Notes under the pieces: model-generated
The model's input: only the letters and a program-made list of their open reading frames with translations
Databases searched by the model: none
What the model was told of the DNA's origin: nothing
Position numbers and translations under genes: made by a program
Part shown: in pieces, positions 34,675 through 48,553 of the stretch
How positions within the stretch are numbered: position 1 is the stretch's first letter
Layout of the letters: each line of letters opens with the position of its first letter
Origin: Bathynomus jamesi
Lineage: Eukaryota > Arthropoda > Malacostraca > Isopoda > Cirolanidae
Length of the DNA stretch: 64,000 nucleotides
NCBI GenBank assembly: GCA_023014485.1
Contig: JAJOZX010000484.1
Location: 418,501 to 482,500 of the forward strand
Direction: 5' to 3'

Positions 34675-34829
34675 ATAATCACAGGTAATAAACTTTGACC
34701 ATAAACTTTAAACAGATACGATCTCCCCGTCACGGCCAGTTAATTTTTTTTAAAATTATTTTCCAGGTTTATGGCGATTTATTTTTCTGAGAAACTAGCC
34801 ACAGATATCTAGAGATGGGTGTAAATCCC

Positions 34830-34868
<39 letters not shown>

Positions 34869-34914
34869 ATTATTTCACAAAAGTAACACTTGAAAAATAT
34901 TTAGGATGAATAAA
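34675..34914. other. Unassigned repeat, related to 35690-35828 and about 50395
   Basis: ACAGGTAATAAACTTTGACC occurs at about 34682 and again at about 50395. Similar text ending GTAAATCCC next to (TA)n is present at 34805-34830 and at 35790-35812. It looks like a dispersed noncoding repeat family. Confidence 0.5.
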
Positions 34915-35049
34915 ACCACGAAGGAAAGGAAACACAGAATGGTGCTCAAGCGCTTTCGTCTAATGACATCCTCAGGAACACTGAAGTACATAGAGAGTTA
35001 CAGCCTATATATAGGTTACAGAAAAAAAAATTAATATATATATATATAC

Positions 35050-35089
<40 letters not shown>

Positions 35090-35632
35090 CATACATACAT
35101 ATACAATAAACGGAGAAATGAAATTAAAAAAAAAATTAAAAAATTATTAAAAATTAAAAGATTGTGGAGGGCCATACAACTTTGTAAGGAAACACTCGAT
35201 TTTTAGCACAAGATCAAACTACCGATTTTTAGCACAAGATTAAATTAATTGTTTCCAACCAATGTTATAAAAAAAAAAAATACAAATTTATACTGGAAAT
35301 CTGCCCGGGTTTTATCACTCTACCCATCTTGTATATAAAAATAAATTGAAAAATAAGTTATTAGAGTGGCATACAAGTTTACCAAAGATTTAGCGTTCTA
35401 CCCTTCTTATCTAAATCTTTTCTGAAGGAATTCAAAACAACAGGATCGAGTTGAAAAAGACCTTGGCTTATGTTGAAGTTATTTGTAAGTTGGATAATGG
35501 CAGACTCAAGAATATTTCTATTAACAATGTTGCTAGAGTGAAATAAAACTGAAGCATTATTCCAATCACCATCAATTCCACCATTCCAATCAATTGAGCA
35601 CCATTCTGTTTCCTTTCCTTCGTGGTTTTATT

Positions 35633-35640
<8 letters not shown>
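34915..35640 (-). pseudogene. Penelope-like element fragment
   Basis: Minus-strand translation around 35400-35560 reads NNASVLFHSSN, then NRNILESAIIQL, NNFNISQGLFQLDP and NSFRKDLDKKG. This is the segment after the GIY-YIG core of Penelope-like elements, comparable to IIESVCIEQEDSFNL at 15180-15330. Short inverted ends (GATGAATAAAACCACGAAGG) lie at about 34915-34955 and 35600-35637. Text like GCGCTTTCGTCTAATGACAT is typical of Penelope 3' regions. RT and most of the endonuclease are missing. Confidence 0.7.
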
Positions 35641-35691
<51 letters not shown>

Positions 35692-35828
35692 CACAGTTGA
35701 GGCAATAAATGAATATTTATCATAAGCGATCTCTGGATACCATAAAGTTTAAAGCGATGCAATCTGTTCCCGATTTCCAATTTTAATTTCCAATGCTGGT
35801 AAATCCCCCATATATATATATATATATA

Positions 35829-36676
35829 TGTTAACCCCTCCGTCTATGGCCCTGAGTTGGTTCGGATCGACGGGGGTTCTAGTTACGGAGGCAAGCAACG
35901 GATATTTCTTCTATATACTTTTCTTCTATAACTTTCTAATTCTTTTCTTTCGCTTTATGGGGTCGACACTCTGTTAATTCTTTTCTTTCAATAATACTCT
36001 GATACTTCTACTTTACTGACTAAATTCCTCTGAAGATAGCCCAACTCGAGGGGGAAAATAAAAAGTTTCTCTTACTGTAATTTTCTTCTTAAAAATTTAC
36101 AGGTAGTGGTCTGAATTTTACAGGGGAAGAGGTTCGACCTCTTTCGACCATAGCTCAGGCCGGAATCTAAAAATATTAAGGAGGCAAGGGGCCTCTGCCC
36201 CCTCCCCGCAGCGAGGCTGCTAACAAGGGGAGTCTCTTAGCAGTGACCAAAGCAGAGAGCCGTAATGAAGTGTCCTTCATTTTACAAATACGTGTATAAT
36301 ATATGCCTGAATGTTGGGGGATGGCAGTTGGAGGTTAAGTTTCCCCCATTTTAAACACGATCAGGTGTTTGAAAGTTTCCAAATAAAAAAAAAAAAATAA
36401 TAAATAAAAATAAAAACATCTTATTTTTTTTTGCCGAATCTTCATTTCTGAAGGCGATATCATTTCATAGTAGTACATAAGTACAATTGAAGTACACGAC
36501 TGAGTACATTTTCGTTTGGGTTTATTACAATTATGATTGCGATTATGGATTACTTCCCATTCGCTTATGATTGTCCCTTACAGTTCTATTAAAGTACATT
36601 CTTACATTATATATAAAGTCATTACATTCAATTATAGTTTCATTGAAGTACATTACGTCCTTACCATTCTTACAGT

Positions 36677-36714
<38 letters not shown>

Positions 36715-37135
36715 TTATATTATATGGTTATATTATATGGTTAGATTATATGGTCAGATTATATGGTTAGATTATATATGGTTATTATATATGGTTATTA
36801 GTACAACACAAGTACATGAGACATGACAAGATAATTTATATACAACATATGTTATATTACATTATAATATGTTATGAATTTGGATCAGAGCGAAAGATGT
36901 TGTTTATCTTAGAAACGTTCAATTCTGCTGTGATTCGCGAATTCGACCACTCAACTACTGTAAGCCTAACGAATGTCTTGTGAGGGGTGAACGCACATGT
37001 ACGTAATACAATAGGTTGTGTGCGTAATATAGAGACGCGTAAAATATGGACTGATAGGTTGATAGGTATCAGTAGACAATAGGTAGGAAACAACATAAAT
37101 AATGATGTATAGAAAATGAAGTCTTTTTTTTTTTC

Positions 37136-37172
<37 letters not shown>

Positions 37173-37645
37173 AGAATTTACCATACATTCAATACGGAAG
37201 ATGTCCAAATACTAAACACGTGATTCAGTGTTCAAGGTATGGAAAACGTGAAGAGAATTAAGTTACTTTATGACGTCATAGTTATTCACATTATGTCATA
37301 CGTACAGTATAAGTCATTATTAGGGAGGACCTAAAAGAAACGAATTAAAGACAGAGTGGGTATCAAGGACTAAGAAGCACAACTACGGGTTCCAATCCTC
37401 TTATATGCAATGTGTATGTATAATCTAGGGTCGAGGGTGAGATGCAAGACAATCATAATTAATTATAATAACTTCTATAACAAATAAAAATGGATACGAC
37501 TAAACCATAGGTATGGTAGATCGTAGGGTTGTGACACGAACAAAAATAGGAAGCCACAAGTAAAATTATTATCCAAACTCGCGTTAAGCGATTTTGGTTC
37601 TTATGTAAAAATGAATATTGATTATTCATTGTTCATTTTTTACAT
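35829..37645 (-). repeat. LTR 1 (3' LTR)
   Basis: About 1.8 kb, starting TGTTAACCCCTCCG and ending TTTTTTACA on the plus strand. Contains (TA)n at about 36677-36711, TATATGGTTAGAT repeats and (TTA)n at about 37138-37171. The short ORFs inside come from these repeats. Confidence 0.88.
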
Positions 37646-40600
37646 TGCTCTCCCCTTTTAAAAAATGATATTTATACAATAATCTAATAGGGTACCATTA
37701 ATACAATACAAATGAAAATAACATCCTAACTACTACAAGTTAGATGACGAATTTTTCTTTACATTACAAATTTTTATACAGAACAAGTGAGTTCGGTGGT
37801 TGCGTACAATGGAGAGTAATCAAATCTTTAAAATGACACTTGCTTATATAATATACAAAATTCAAAGATTAATACTTTAATTTATGTAAACAGAATAAAA
37901 GGATTAATACATTAATTTGGACAAACAATTAAGTTAGACAAAGAATGATATTGTTAATTTAAAAAAAAATTCTGTGGAGAAAATTACATACATAATGAAT
38001 AGTAGGTAAAAGGGAAAAATATAAATTATTTTCCAAAGTTACCCTGATCGTGCAGTCTATAACTAATTTTATTGACTATTGTAGGTAAAAAATCGAATTA
38101 CGTAATGGATGATGTATAGACCTGTGGTCTAGTGTGTATTTGTGTGTATTAGATACAAAGTGTGTACCTTATAACTTTGAGGGACAGATTAGCTGAGAGG
38201 ATTTTTAAATTAACTGAATAAACGCCTGAGCAAAAATTTATATATAGTAAGCAAAAATGCGTAGGACTATATAAATAGCATAGTTAGCACTTACACGCTA
38301 TGAAATAGTTTATTGTGACATCCAATGATTTTAGCATAAGGTTTGTGTATATATAATATATATAGTGTGCATACATGCATTTTTATTGACTGTTGTAGGT
38401 ACAAATCGAATTACGTAGTGGATGATGTATAGACCTGTGGTCAAATGTGTAGGGATTTGGAAGGTTTTTGAATTAACAAAGTTTAAAAATAATGTATAAT
38501 AATTTAAGATGGGTTTAGGGTTATAAAATCTTTTAAGTTTAAGTCAATTATTGTTAAAATCTAATTATAGGTAGGATTAATGATGGTGTATGCATATGAG
38601 TTTCATGTGAAAGTGACTTGAAGTACGGAAAGGAAATGAATTCGAATATGTATCAAAAGTAATAGAATTCAATTAGGATTATCGATTTTACGTAATTAAA
38701 TCAGTTACACGTATATGAAGGTAATAAAAAAAAAACGTACTTAGAGGACCTTACAAGTAATGAAAGCACATCTAGCGGTATTAAAAATTAAATTTTGAAG
38801 GTGGAATTAAATTCGACTAGTAACATTCCTAGCTATATATGAACTACATAACCATTAACATTAACCAGAAGTATCCCTACGATAATTGAATTAAGAAAAT
38901 TAAGAATACAGATTAACAATAGAAACCAATTTATGCATTTTAATGAGCTAAACATAATTTTATAATATTCTTAAAAATAAAAGTAAATCGAACCTTAGAT
39001 GAGTTTCGGCCAAGAATAAAAGTCAATTATTGTTAAAATCTAATTATAGGTAGGATTAATGATGGTGTATGCATATAAGTTTCATGTGAAAGTGATTTGA
39101 AGTACGGAAAGGAAATGAATTCGAATATGTATCAAAAGTAATAGAATTCAATTAGGATTATCGATTTTACGTAATTAAATCAGTTACACGTATATGAAGG
39201 TAATAAAAAAAACGTACTTAGAGGACCTTACAAGTAATGAAAGCACATCTAGCGGTATTAAAAATTAAATTTTGAAGGTGGAATTAAATTCGACTAGTAA
39301 CATTCCTAGCTATATATGAACTATATAACCACTAACATTAACCAGAAGTATCCCTACGATAATTGAATTAAGAAAATTAAGAATACAGATTAACAATAGA
39401 AACCAATTTATGCATTTTAATGAGCTAAACATAATTTTATAATATTCTTAAAAATAAAAGTAAATCGAACCTTAGATGCGTTTCGGCCAAGAATAAAAAA
39501 GTTATTGAAATGGAAGGAAAGCATTTCGAACAATCTTTTCTTTTAATAATTTCAGGTAAATTTTACATTAAAAATTATTTTTATATACTAAAAAAATATT
39601 AAAAAGGTTTAATAATTTTTGCATGTTAAGTAGAAAAATTATACTCCTTCGTTAAATGTTGATAGACTGAATTATTTGATATTTTAGTCTGAAAACTTGT
39701 TTGCATATGATAATACATATGTTTTATTGTGTAGAAGTTTTATTAAAATTAATGACAAAAAAGAATAAACACAACTGAAATTTAGGGTATGTGCGGTCCT
39801 ACGGGTAAATTTCCCGACCATACAGAGCAAGATAAATTAGGTACATGATCGATTAATTATTACACTATTTCTGTCATCATATAATCGCAATAATTATAAA
39901 ACTCGTTACCAACATTTGTAAAACGGTTTTGGTTGCCAACAATAAAATATGTCATTTTACCTATATATTTTTATACGCAACAATGGCATGAAAAAGAAAA
40001 GACAAATCGGTCCATTTCCTTTTTACAACAAAACAAAGAAAGGTTAACTAAAGACGCAACCCGGTCAATTCAGGTTGAATTAAATTCTCTTTTACAACAC
40101 AAAAAAAAGGTTGAATTAAATTCTTAAATTACATTTTCTTAAATTAAATTCTCTTAACTTACAAAGAAAAAGTTGAATTCAATTGACTGCATTGAAATGA
40201 CTTGGGACTTCAAAACTAACTTTTTCAAAACTGACTTTTTCAAAACTGACTTTTTCAAAACTGACTTTTTCAAAACTGACTTTTTTCAAAACTGACTTTT
40301 TTCAAAACTGACTTTTTTCAAAACTGACTTTTTCAAAACTGACTTTTTCAAAACTGACTTTTTCAAAACTGGGGCGGTTGTCCCTCTTGGATGCAAACTA
40401 TTGACTTGACCTCTTATCAAGTATTTCTATAAATCACTGGGGCGGTTGTCCCTTTGGCGCAACTTCTGACTTGACCTCTTATCAAGTATTTCTATAAATC
40501 TCTGGGGCGGTTGTCCCTTTTGGCGCAACCTTCTGACTTGACCTCTTATCAAGTATTTCTATAAATCTCTGGGGCGGTTGTCCCTTTTGGCGCAACCTTC

Positions 40601-42365
40601 TGACTTGACCTCTTATCAAGTATTTCTATAAATCTCTGGGGCGGTTGTCCCTTTGGCGCAACCTTCTGACTTGACCTCTTATCAAGTATTTCTATAAATC
40701 TCTGGGGCGGTTGTCCCTTTTGGCGCAACCTTCTGACTTGACCTCTTATCAAGTATTTCTATAAATCTCTGGGGCGGTTGTCCTTTTTGGCGCAACCTTC
40801 TGACTTGACCTCTTATCAAGTATTTCTATAAATCTCTGGGGCGGTTGTCCCTTTTGGCGCAACCTTCTGACTTGACCTCTTATCAAGTATTTCTATAAAT
40901 CTCTGGGGCGGTTGTCCCTTTTGGCGCAACCTTCTGACTTGACCTCTTATCAAGTATTTCTATAAATCTCTGGGGCGGTTGTCCCTTTTGGCGCAACCTT
41001 CTGACTTGACCTCTTATCAAGTATTTCTATAAATCTCTGGGGCGGTTGTCCCTTTTGGCGCAACCTTCTGACTTGACCTCTTATCAAGTATTTCTATAAA
41101 TCTCTGGGGCGGTTGTCCCTTTTGGCGCAACCTTCTGACTTCAAGAATGACTTCAAGAATGACTTCAAGAATGACTTCAAAAACTGACTTCAAAAAAATG
41201 ACTTAAAAAAACTGACTTCAAAAAAACTGACTTCAAAAAAACTGACTCAAAAACTGTCAAAAACTGACTTAAAAAACTGACTTAAAAAAACTGACTTAAA
41301 AAAACTGACTTAAAAAAACTGACTTCAAAAAACTGACTTCAAAAAACTGACTTCAAAAAACTGACTTCAAAAAACTGACTTCAAAAAACTGACTTCAAAA
41401 ATTGACTTGCAACTTCTTTGCAACTAAAACTGACTTCAAAACTGACTTCCAACTTCTTTGCAACGAAAACTGACTTGCAACTTATTTGCAACGAAAACTG
41501 ACTTCAAAACTGACTTGCAACTTATTTGCAACGAAAACTGACTTCAAAACTGACTTGCAACTTATTTGCAACGAAAACTGACTTCAAAATTACTTCAAGT
41601 ATCTCTCTAAATCTATAAACGTTCTATAAACACACTCTTTCTTAATTTGCAAGTCAATTCAATTCAATAATTTGAAAAAAATTTGCAAACAAAAATAAAA
41701 AAAATGTAAACAACATTTCACTCTAATGTACGCGAAGGTACTGTACTATTATGTTTGGTACATAAAATAAAATTATTCTATACTGAATATAACAGTGAAA
41801 ATAACTGAAATTAACTCTCTTTGAAATTAACTCTGTTACAATTAACTCTCTGTTACAATTAACTCTCTGTTACAATTAACTCTCTGTTACAATTACTGTT
41901 TCACTAAAAAAATGTATCACTGGTGTCTGAAATGTTCACTGTGTTTTGTGTAAATTCTGACTTGATACTCATTATTAACTGATAATAATACTGACTTTTC
42001 AAGTGTTTTTAAATTTCTTAAAAAAAAAACTACTTAAAATTTTTTTGAGACGTGTCCTGAAGACGTCTTGCTGACTACTTCTTCTTGGATGAAAACTAGG
42101 CGTGGAGAACTTGGAGTCGTGACACACCGATTCAAGGGTGGATGTTACGAACTAGAAGTCGTGACACGCCGGTCAACTGGTTTTATCCTGATGCAGGGTA
42201 ATTTCTATCTTGGCCAAAGAGTGGCCTCTTCTTAAAATCCTCTTCTAAAAATCTTCTTCTACAAATCTTCTTCTAAAAATCTTTTTTTTATCCTGGTAAA
42301 GGGTCGCCAGTCTGTTAGACCCTTCCTTCTTCTATGTGTTTATCCTGGCTATAGGGTCGCCAGTC
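37646..42365 (-). other. Internal region 1
   Basis: 4720 bp with no retroviral coding motif on either strand. It has a direct duplication of about 479 bp (about 38541-39019 and 39022-39487), a minisatellite block at 40209-41590, and near its right end two primer-site-like motifs (CCTGGTAAAGGGTCGCCAG at about 42292 and CCTGGCTATAGGGTCGCCAG at about 42344). Confidence 0.82.
40371..41140. repeat. 67-bp minisatellite, about 12 copies
   Basis: The unit begins GGGGCGGTTGTCCCTTTTGG and includes CTTCTGACTTGACCTCTTAT. About 12 copies with few differences. Flanked by TGACTTTTTCAAAAC repeats (about 40209-40373), GACTTCAAAAAACT repeats (about 41136-41410) and a 40-bp TTGCAACTTATTTGCAACGA unit (about 41445-41590). 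Confidence 0.93.
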
Positions 42366-43666
42366 TGTTAACCCCTCCGTCTATGGCCCTGGGTTGGTTC
42401 GGATCGACGGAGGTTCTAGTTACGGAGGCAAGCAACGGATATTTCTTCTATATACTTTTCTTCTATAACTTTCTAATTCTTTTCTCTCGCTTTATGGGGT
42501 CGACACTCTGTTAATTCTTTTCTTTCAATAATACTCTGATACTTCTACTTTACTGACTAAATTCCTCTGAAGATAGCCCAACTCGAGGGGAAAATAAAAA
42601 GTTTCTTACTGTAATTTCTTCTTAAAAATTACAGGTAGTGTCTGAATTTACAGGGGTAGAGGTTCGACCTCTTTCGACCATAGCTCAGGCCGGAATCTAA
42701 AAATATTAAGGAGGCAAGGGGCCTCTGCCCCCTCCCCGCAGCGAGGCTGCTAACAAGGGGAGTCTCTTAGCAGTGACCAAAGCAGAGAGCCGTAATGAAG
42801 TGTCCTTCATTTTACAAATACATGTATAATATATGCCTGAATGTTGGGGGATGGCAGTTGGAGGTTAAGTTTCCCCCCTTTTAAACACGATCAGGTGTTT
42901 GAAAGTTTCCAAATAAAAATTAAAAAAAATAAATAAAAATAAAAACTAATCTTTTTTTTTTGCCGAATCTCATTTCTGAAGGCGATATCATTTCATAGTA
43001 GTACATAAGTACAATTGAAGTACACGACTGAGTACATTTTCGTTTGGGTTTATTACAATTATGATTGCGATTATGGATTACTTCCCATTCGCTTATGATT
43101 GTCCCTTGCAGTTCTATTAAAGTACATTCTTACATTATATATAAAGTCATTACATTCAATTATAGTTTCATTGAAGTACATTACGTCGTTACCATTCTTA
43201 CAGTGTTTATATATATATATTATATATATGGTTATATTATTTGGTTATATTATATGGTTAGATTATATGGTTAGATTATATGGTCAGATTATATGGTTAG
43301 ATTATATATGGTTATTATATATGGTTATTAGTACAACACAAGTACATGAGACATGACAAGATAATTTATATACAACATAATATGTTATATTACATTATAA
43401 TATGTTATGAATTTGGATCAGAGCGAAAGATGTTGTTTATCTTAGAAACGTTCAATTCTGCTGTGATTCGCGAATTCGACCACTCAACTACTGTAAGCCT
43501 AATGAATGTCTTGTGAGGGGTGAACGCACATGTACGTAATACAATAGGTTGTGTGCGTAATATAGAGACGCGTAAAATATGGACTGATAGGTTGATAGGT
43601 ATCAGTAGACAATAGGTAGGAAACAACATAAATAATGATGTATAGAGAATGAAGTCTTTTTTTTTC

Positions 43667-43712
<46 letters not shown>

Positions 43713-44188
43713 AGAATTTACCATACATTCAATACGGAAGATGTCCAAATACTAAACACGTGATTCAGTGTTCAAGGTATGGAAAACGTGAAGAGAATTA
43801 AGTTACTTTATGACGTCATAGTTATTCACATTATGTCATACGTACAGTATAAGTCATTATTAGGGAGGACCTAAAAGAAACGAATTAAAGACAGAGTGGG
43901 TATCAAGGACTAAGAAGCACAACTACGGGTTCCAATCCTCTTATATGCAATGTGTATGTATAATCTAGGGTCGAGGGTGAGATGCAAGACAATCATAATT
44001 AATTATAATAACTTCTATAACAAATAAAAATGGATACGACTAAACCATAGGTATGGTAGATCGTAGGGTTGTGACACGAACAAAAATAGGAAGCCACAAG
44101 TAAAATTATTATCCAAACTCGCGTTAAGCGATTTTGGTTCTTATGTAAAAATGAATATTGATTATTTATTCATTGTTCATTTTTTACA
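42366..44188 (-). repeat. LTR 2 (shared middle LTR)
   Basis: 1823 bp, near-identical to LTR 1 and LTR 3, with length differences mainly in the (TA)n and (TTA)n tracts. Confidence 0.88.
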
Positions 44189-47100
44189 TTGCTCTCCCCT
44201 TTTAAAAAATGATATTTATACAATAATCTAATAGGGTACCATTAATACAATACAAATGAGAAAATAACATCCTAACTACTACAAGTTAGATGACGAATTT
44301 TTCTTTACATTACAAATTTTTATACAGAACAAGTGAGTTCGGTGGTTGCGTACAATGGAGAGTAATCAAATCTTTAAAATGACACTTGCTTATATAATAT
44401 AAAAAATTCAAAGATTAATACTTTAATTTATGTAAACAGAATAAAAGGATTAATACATTAATTTGGACAAACAATTAAGTTAGACAAAGAATGATATTGT
44501 TAATTTAAAAAAAAAATTCTGTGGAGAAAATTACATACATAATGAATAGTAGGTAAAGGGAAAAATATAAATTATTTTCCAAAGTTACCCTGATCGTGCA
44601 GTCTATAACTAATTTTATTGACTATTGTAGGTAAAAAATCGAATTACGTAATGGATGATGTATAGACCTGTGGTCTAGTGTGTATTTGTGTGTATTAGAT
44701 ACAAAGTGTGTACCTTATAACTTTGAGGGACAGATTAGCTGAGAGGATTTTTAAATTAACTGAATAAACGCCTGAGCAAAAATTTATATATAGTAAGCAA
44801 AAATGCGTAGGACTATATAAATAGCATAATTAGCACTTACACGCTATGAAATAGTTTATTGTGACATCCAATGATTTTAGCATAAGGTTTGTATATATAG
44901 TATATATAGTGTGCATACATGCATTTTTATTGACTGTTGTAGGTACAAATCGAATTACGTAGTGGATGATGTATAGACCTGTGGTCAAATGTGTAGGGAT
45001 TTGGAAGGTTTTTGAATTAACAAAGTTTAAAAATAATGTATAATAATTTAAGATGGGTTTAGGGTTATAAAATCTTTTAAGTTTAAGTCAATTATTGTTA
45101 AAATCTAATTATAGGTAGGATTAATGATGGTGTATGCATATGAGTTTCATGTGAAAGTGACTTGAAGTACGGAAAGGAAATGAATTCGAATATGTATCAA
45201 AAGTAATAGAATTCAATTAGGATTATCGATTTTACGTAATTAAATCAGTTACACGTATATGAAGGTAATAAAAAAAAACGTACTTAGAGAACCTTACAAG
45301 TAATGAAAGCACATCTAGCGGTATTAAAAATTAAATTTTGAAGGTGGAATTAAATTCGACTAGTAACATTCCTAGCTATATATGAACTATATAACCATTA
45401 ACATTAACCAGAAGTATCCCTACGATAATTGAATTAAGAAAATTAAGAATACAGATTAACAATAGAAACCAATTTATGCATTTTAATGAGCTAAACATAA
45501 TTTTATAATATTCTTAAAAATAAAAGTAAATCGAACCTTAGATGAGTTTCGGCCAAGAATAAAAAAGTTATTGAAATGGAAGGAAAGCATTTCGAACAAT
45601 CTTTTCTTTTAATAATTTCACGTAAATTTTACATTAAAAATTATTTTTATATACTAAAAAAAATATTATAAAGGTTTAATAATTTTTGCATGATAAGTAG
45701 AAAAATTATACTCTTTCGTTAAATGTTGATAGACTGAATTATTTGATATTTTAGTCTGAAAACTTGTTTGCATATGATAAATACATATGTTTTATTGTGT
45801 AGAAGTTTTATTAAAATTAAATGACAAAAAAGAATAAACACAACTGAAATTTAGGGTATGTGCGGTCCTACGGGTAAATTTCCCGACCATACAGAGCAAG
45901 ATAAATTAGGTACATGATCGATTAATTATTACACTATTTCTGTCATCATATAATCGCAATAATTATAAAACTCGTTACCAACATTTGTAAAAACGGTTTT
46001 GGTTGCCAACAATAAAATATGTCATTTTACCTATATATTTTTATACGCAACAATGGCATGAAAAAGAAAAGACAAATCGGTCCATTTCCTTCTTACAACA
46101 AAACAAAGAAAGGTTAACTAAAGACGCAACCCGGTCAATTCAGGTTGAATTAAATTCTCTTTTACAACACAAAAAAAGGTTGAATTAAATTCTTAAATTA
46201 CATTTTCTTAAATTAAATTCTCTTAACTTACAAAGAAAAAGTTGAACTCAATTGACTGCATTGAAATGACTTGGGACTTCAAAACTAACTTTTTCAAAAC
46301 TGACTTTTTCAAAACTGACTTTCTCAAAACTGACTTTTTCAAAACTGACTTTTTCAAAACTGACTTTTTCAAAACTGACTTTTTTCAAAACTGACTTTTT
46401 TCAAAACTGACTTTTTTCAAAACTGACTTTTTTCAAAACTGACTTTTTCAAAACTGACTTTTTCAAAACTGACTTTTTCAAAACTGACTTTTTCAAAACT
46501 GACTTTTTCAAAACTGGGGCGGTTGTCCCTCTTGGATGCAACCTATTGACTTGACCTCTTATCAAGTATTTCTATAAATCTCTGGGGCGGTTGTCCCTTT
46601 TGGCGCAACCTTCTGACTTGACCTCTTATCAAGTATTTCTATAAATCTCTGGGTCGGTTGTCCCTTTTGGCGCAACCTTCTGACTTGACCTCTTATCAAG
46701 TATTTCTATAAATCTCTGGGGCGGTTGTCCCTTTTGGCGCAACCTTCTGACTTGACCTCTTATCAAGTATTTCTATAAATCTCTGGGGCGGTTGTCCCTT
46801 TTGGCGCAACCTTCTGACTTGACCTCTTATCAAGTATTTCTATAAATCTCTGGGGCGGTTGTCCTTTTTGGCGCAACCTTCTGACTTGACCTCTTATCAA
46901 GTATTTCTATAAATCTCTGGGGCGGTTGTCCCTTTTGGCGCAACCTTCTGACTTGACCTCTTATCAAGTATTTCTATAAATCTCTGGGGCGGTTGTCCCT
47001 TTTGGCGCAACCTTCTGACTTGACCTCTTATCAAGTATTTCTATAAATCTCTGGGGCGGTTGTCCCTTTTGGCGCAACCTTCTGACTTGACCTCTTACCA

Positions 47101-48553
47101 AGTATTTCTATAAATCTCTGGGGCGGTTGTCCCTTTTGGCGCAACCTTCTGACTTCAAGAATGACTTCAAGAATGACTTCAAGAATGACTTCAAAAAATG
47201 ACTTCAAAAAACTGACTTCAAAAAAACTGACTTCAAAAAAACTGACTTCAAAAAACCTCTTACCAAGTATTTCTATAAATCTCTGGGGCGGTTGTCCCTT
47301 TAGGCGCAACCTTCTGACTTCAAGAATGACTTCAAGAATGACTTCAAGAATGACTTCAAAAAATGACTTCAAAAAAATGACTTCAAAAAAACTGACTTCA
47401 AAAAAACTGACTTAAAAAAAACTGACTTCAAAAAACTGACTTCGAAAACTGACTTCAAAAACTGACTTGCAACTTCTTTGCAACTAAAACTGACTTCAAA
47501 ACTGACTTGCAACTTCTTTGCAACGAAAACTGACTTGCAACTTATTTGCAACGAAAACTGACTTCAAAACTGACTTGCAACTTATTTGCAACGAAAACTG
47601 ACTTCAAAACTGACTTGCAACTTATTTGCAACGAAAACTGACTTCAAAACTGACTTGCAACTTATTTGCAACGAAAACTGACTTCAAAACTGACTTGCAA
47701 CTTATTTGCAACGAAAACTGACTTCAAAACTGACTTGCAACTTATTTGCAACGAAAACTGACTTCAAAACTGACTTGCAACTTATTTGCAACGAAAACTG
47801 ACTTCAAAATTACGTCAAGTATCTCTCTAAATCTATAAAGGTTCTATAAACACACTCTTTCTTAATTTGCAAGTCAATTCAATTCAATAATTTGAAAAAA
47901 ATTTGCAAACAAAAATAAAAAAAATGTAAACAACATTTCACTCTAATGTACGCGAAGGTACTGTACTATTATGTTTGGTACATAAAATAAAATTATTCTA
48001 TACTGAATATAACAGTGAAAATAACTTTGAAATTAACTCTCTGTTACAATTAACTCTCTGTTACAATTACTGTTTCACTAAAAAAATGTATCACTGGTGT
48101 CTGAAATGTTCACTGTGTTTTGTGTAAATTCTGACTTGATACTCATTATTAACTGTTAATAATACTGACTTTTCAAGTGTTTATAAATTTCTTAAAAAAA
48201 AAACTACTTAACAAAATTTCCTTGAGACGTGTCCTGAAGACGTCTTGCTGGCTACTTCTTCTTGGATGAAAACTAGGCGTGGAGAACTTGGAGTCGCGAC
48301 ACACCGATTCAAGGGTGGATGTTACGAACTAGAAGTCGTGACACGCCGGTCAACTGGTTTTATCCTGATGCAGGGTAATTTCTATCTTGGCCAAAGAGTG
48401 GCCTCTTCTTAAAATCCTCTTCTAAAAATCTTCTACAAATCTTCTTCTACAAATCTTCTTCTAAAAATCTTTTTTTTATCCTGGTAAAGGGTCGCCAGTC
48501 TGTTAGACCCTTCCTTCTTCTATGTGTTTATCCTGGCTATAGGGTCGCCAGTC
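44189..48553 (-). other. Internal region 2
   Basis: 4365 bp, the same layout as internal region 1 but with a single copy of the segment duplicated there and different minisatellite copy numbers. No coding sequence. Confidence 0.82.
46509..47160. repeat. 67-bp minisatellite, about 10 copies
   Basis: Same unit as in internal region 1, about 10 copies plus one detached copy at about 47286. The neighbouring 40-bp TTGCAACTTATTTGCAACGA array (about 47510-47810) has about seven copies, against about three in region 1. Confidence 0.92.

Noticed and set aside
40549..40752. Minus-strand ORFs with repeated GQPPQRFIEIL peptides
   Set aside because: Product of the 67-bp minisatellite. The unit is not a multiple of three, so the peptide repeat is accidental.
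40371..47160. CRISPR array
   Set aside because: The 67-bp repeats are contiguous without unique spacers, and the genome is eukaryotic.
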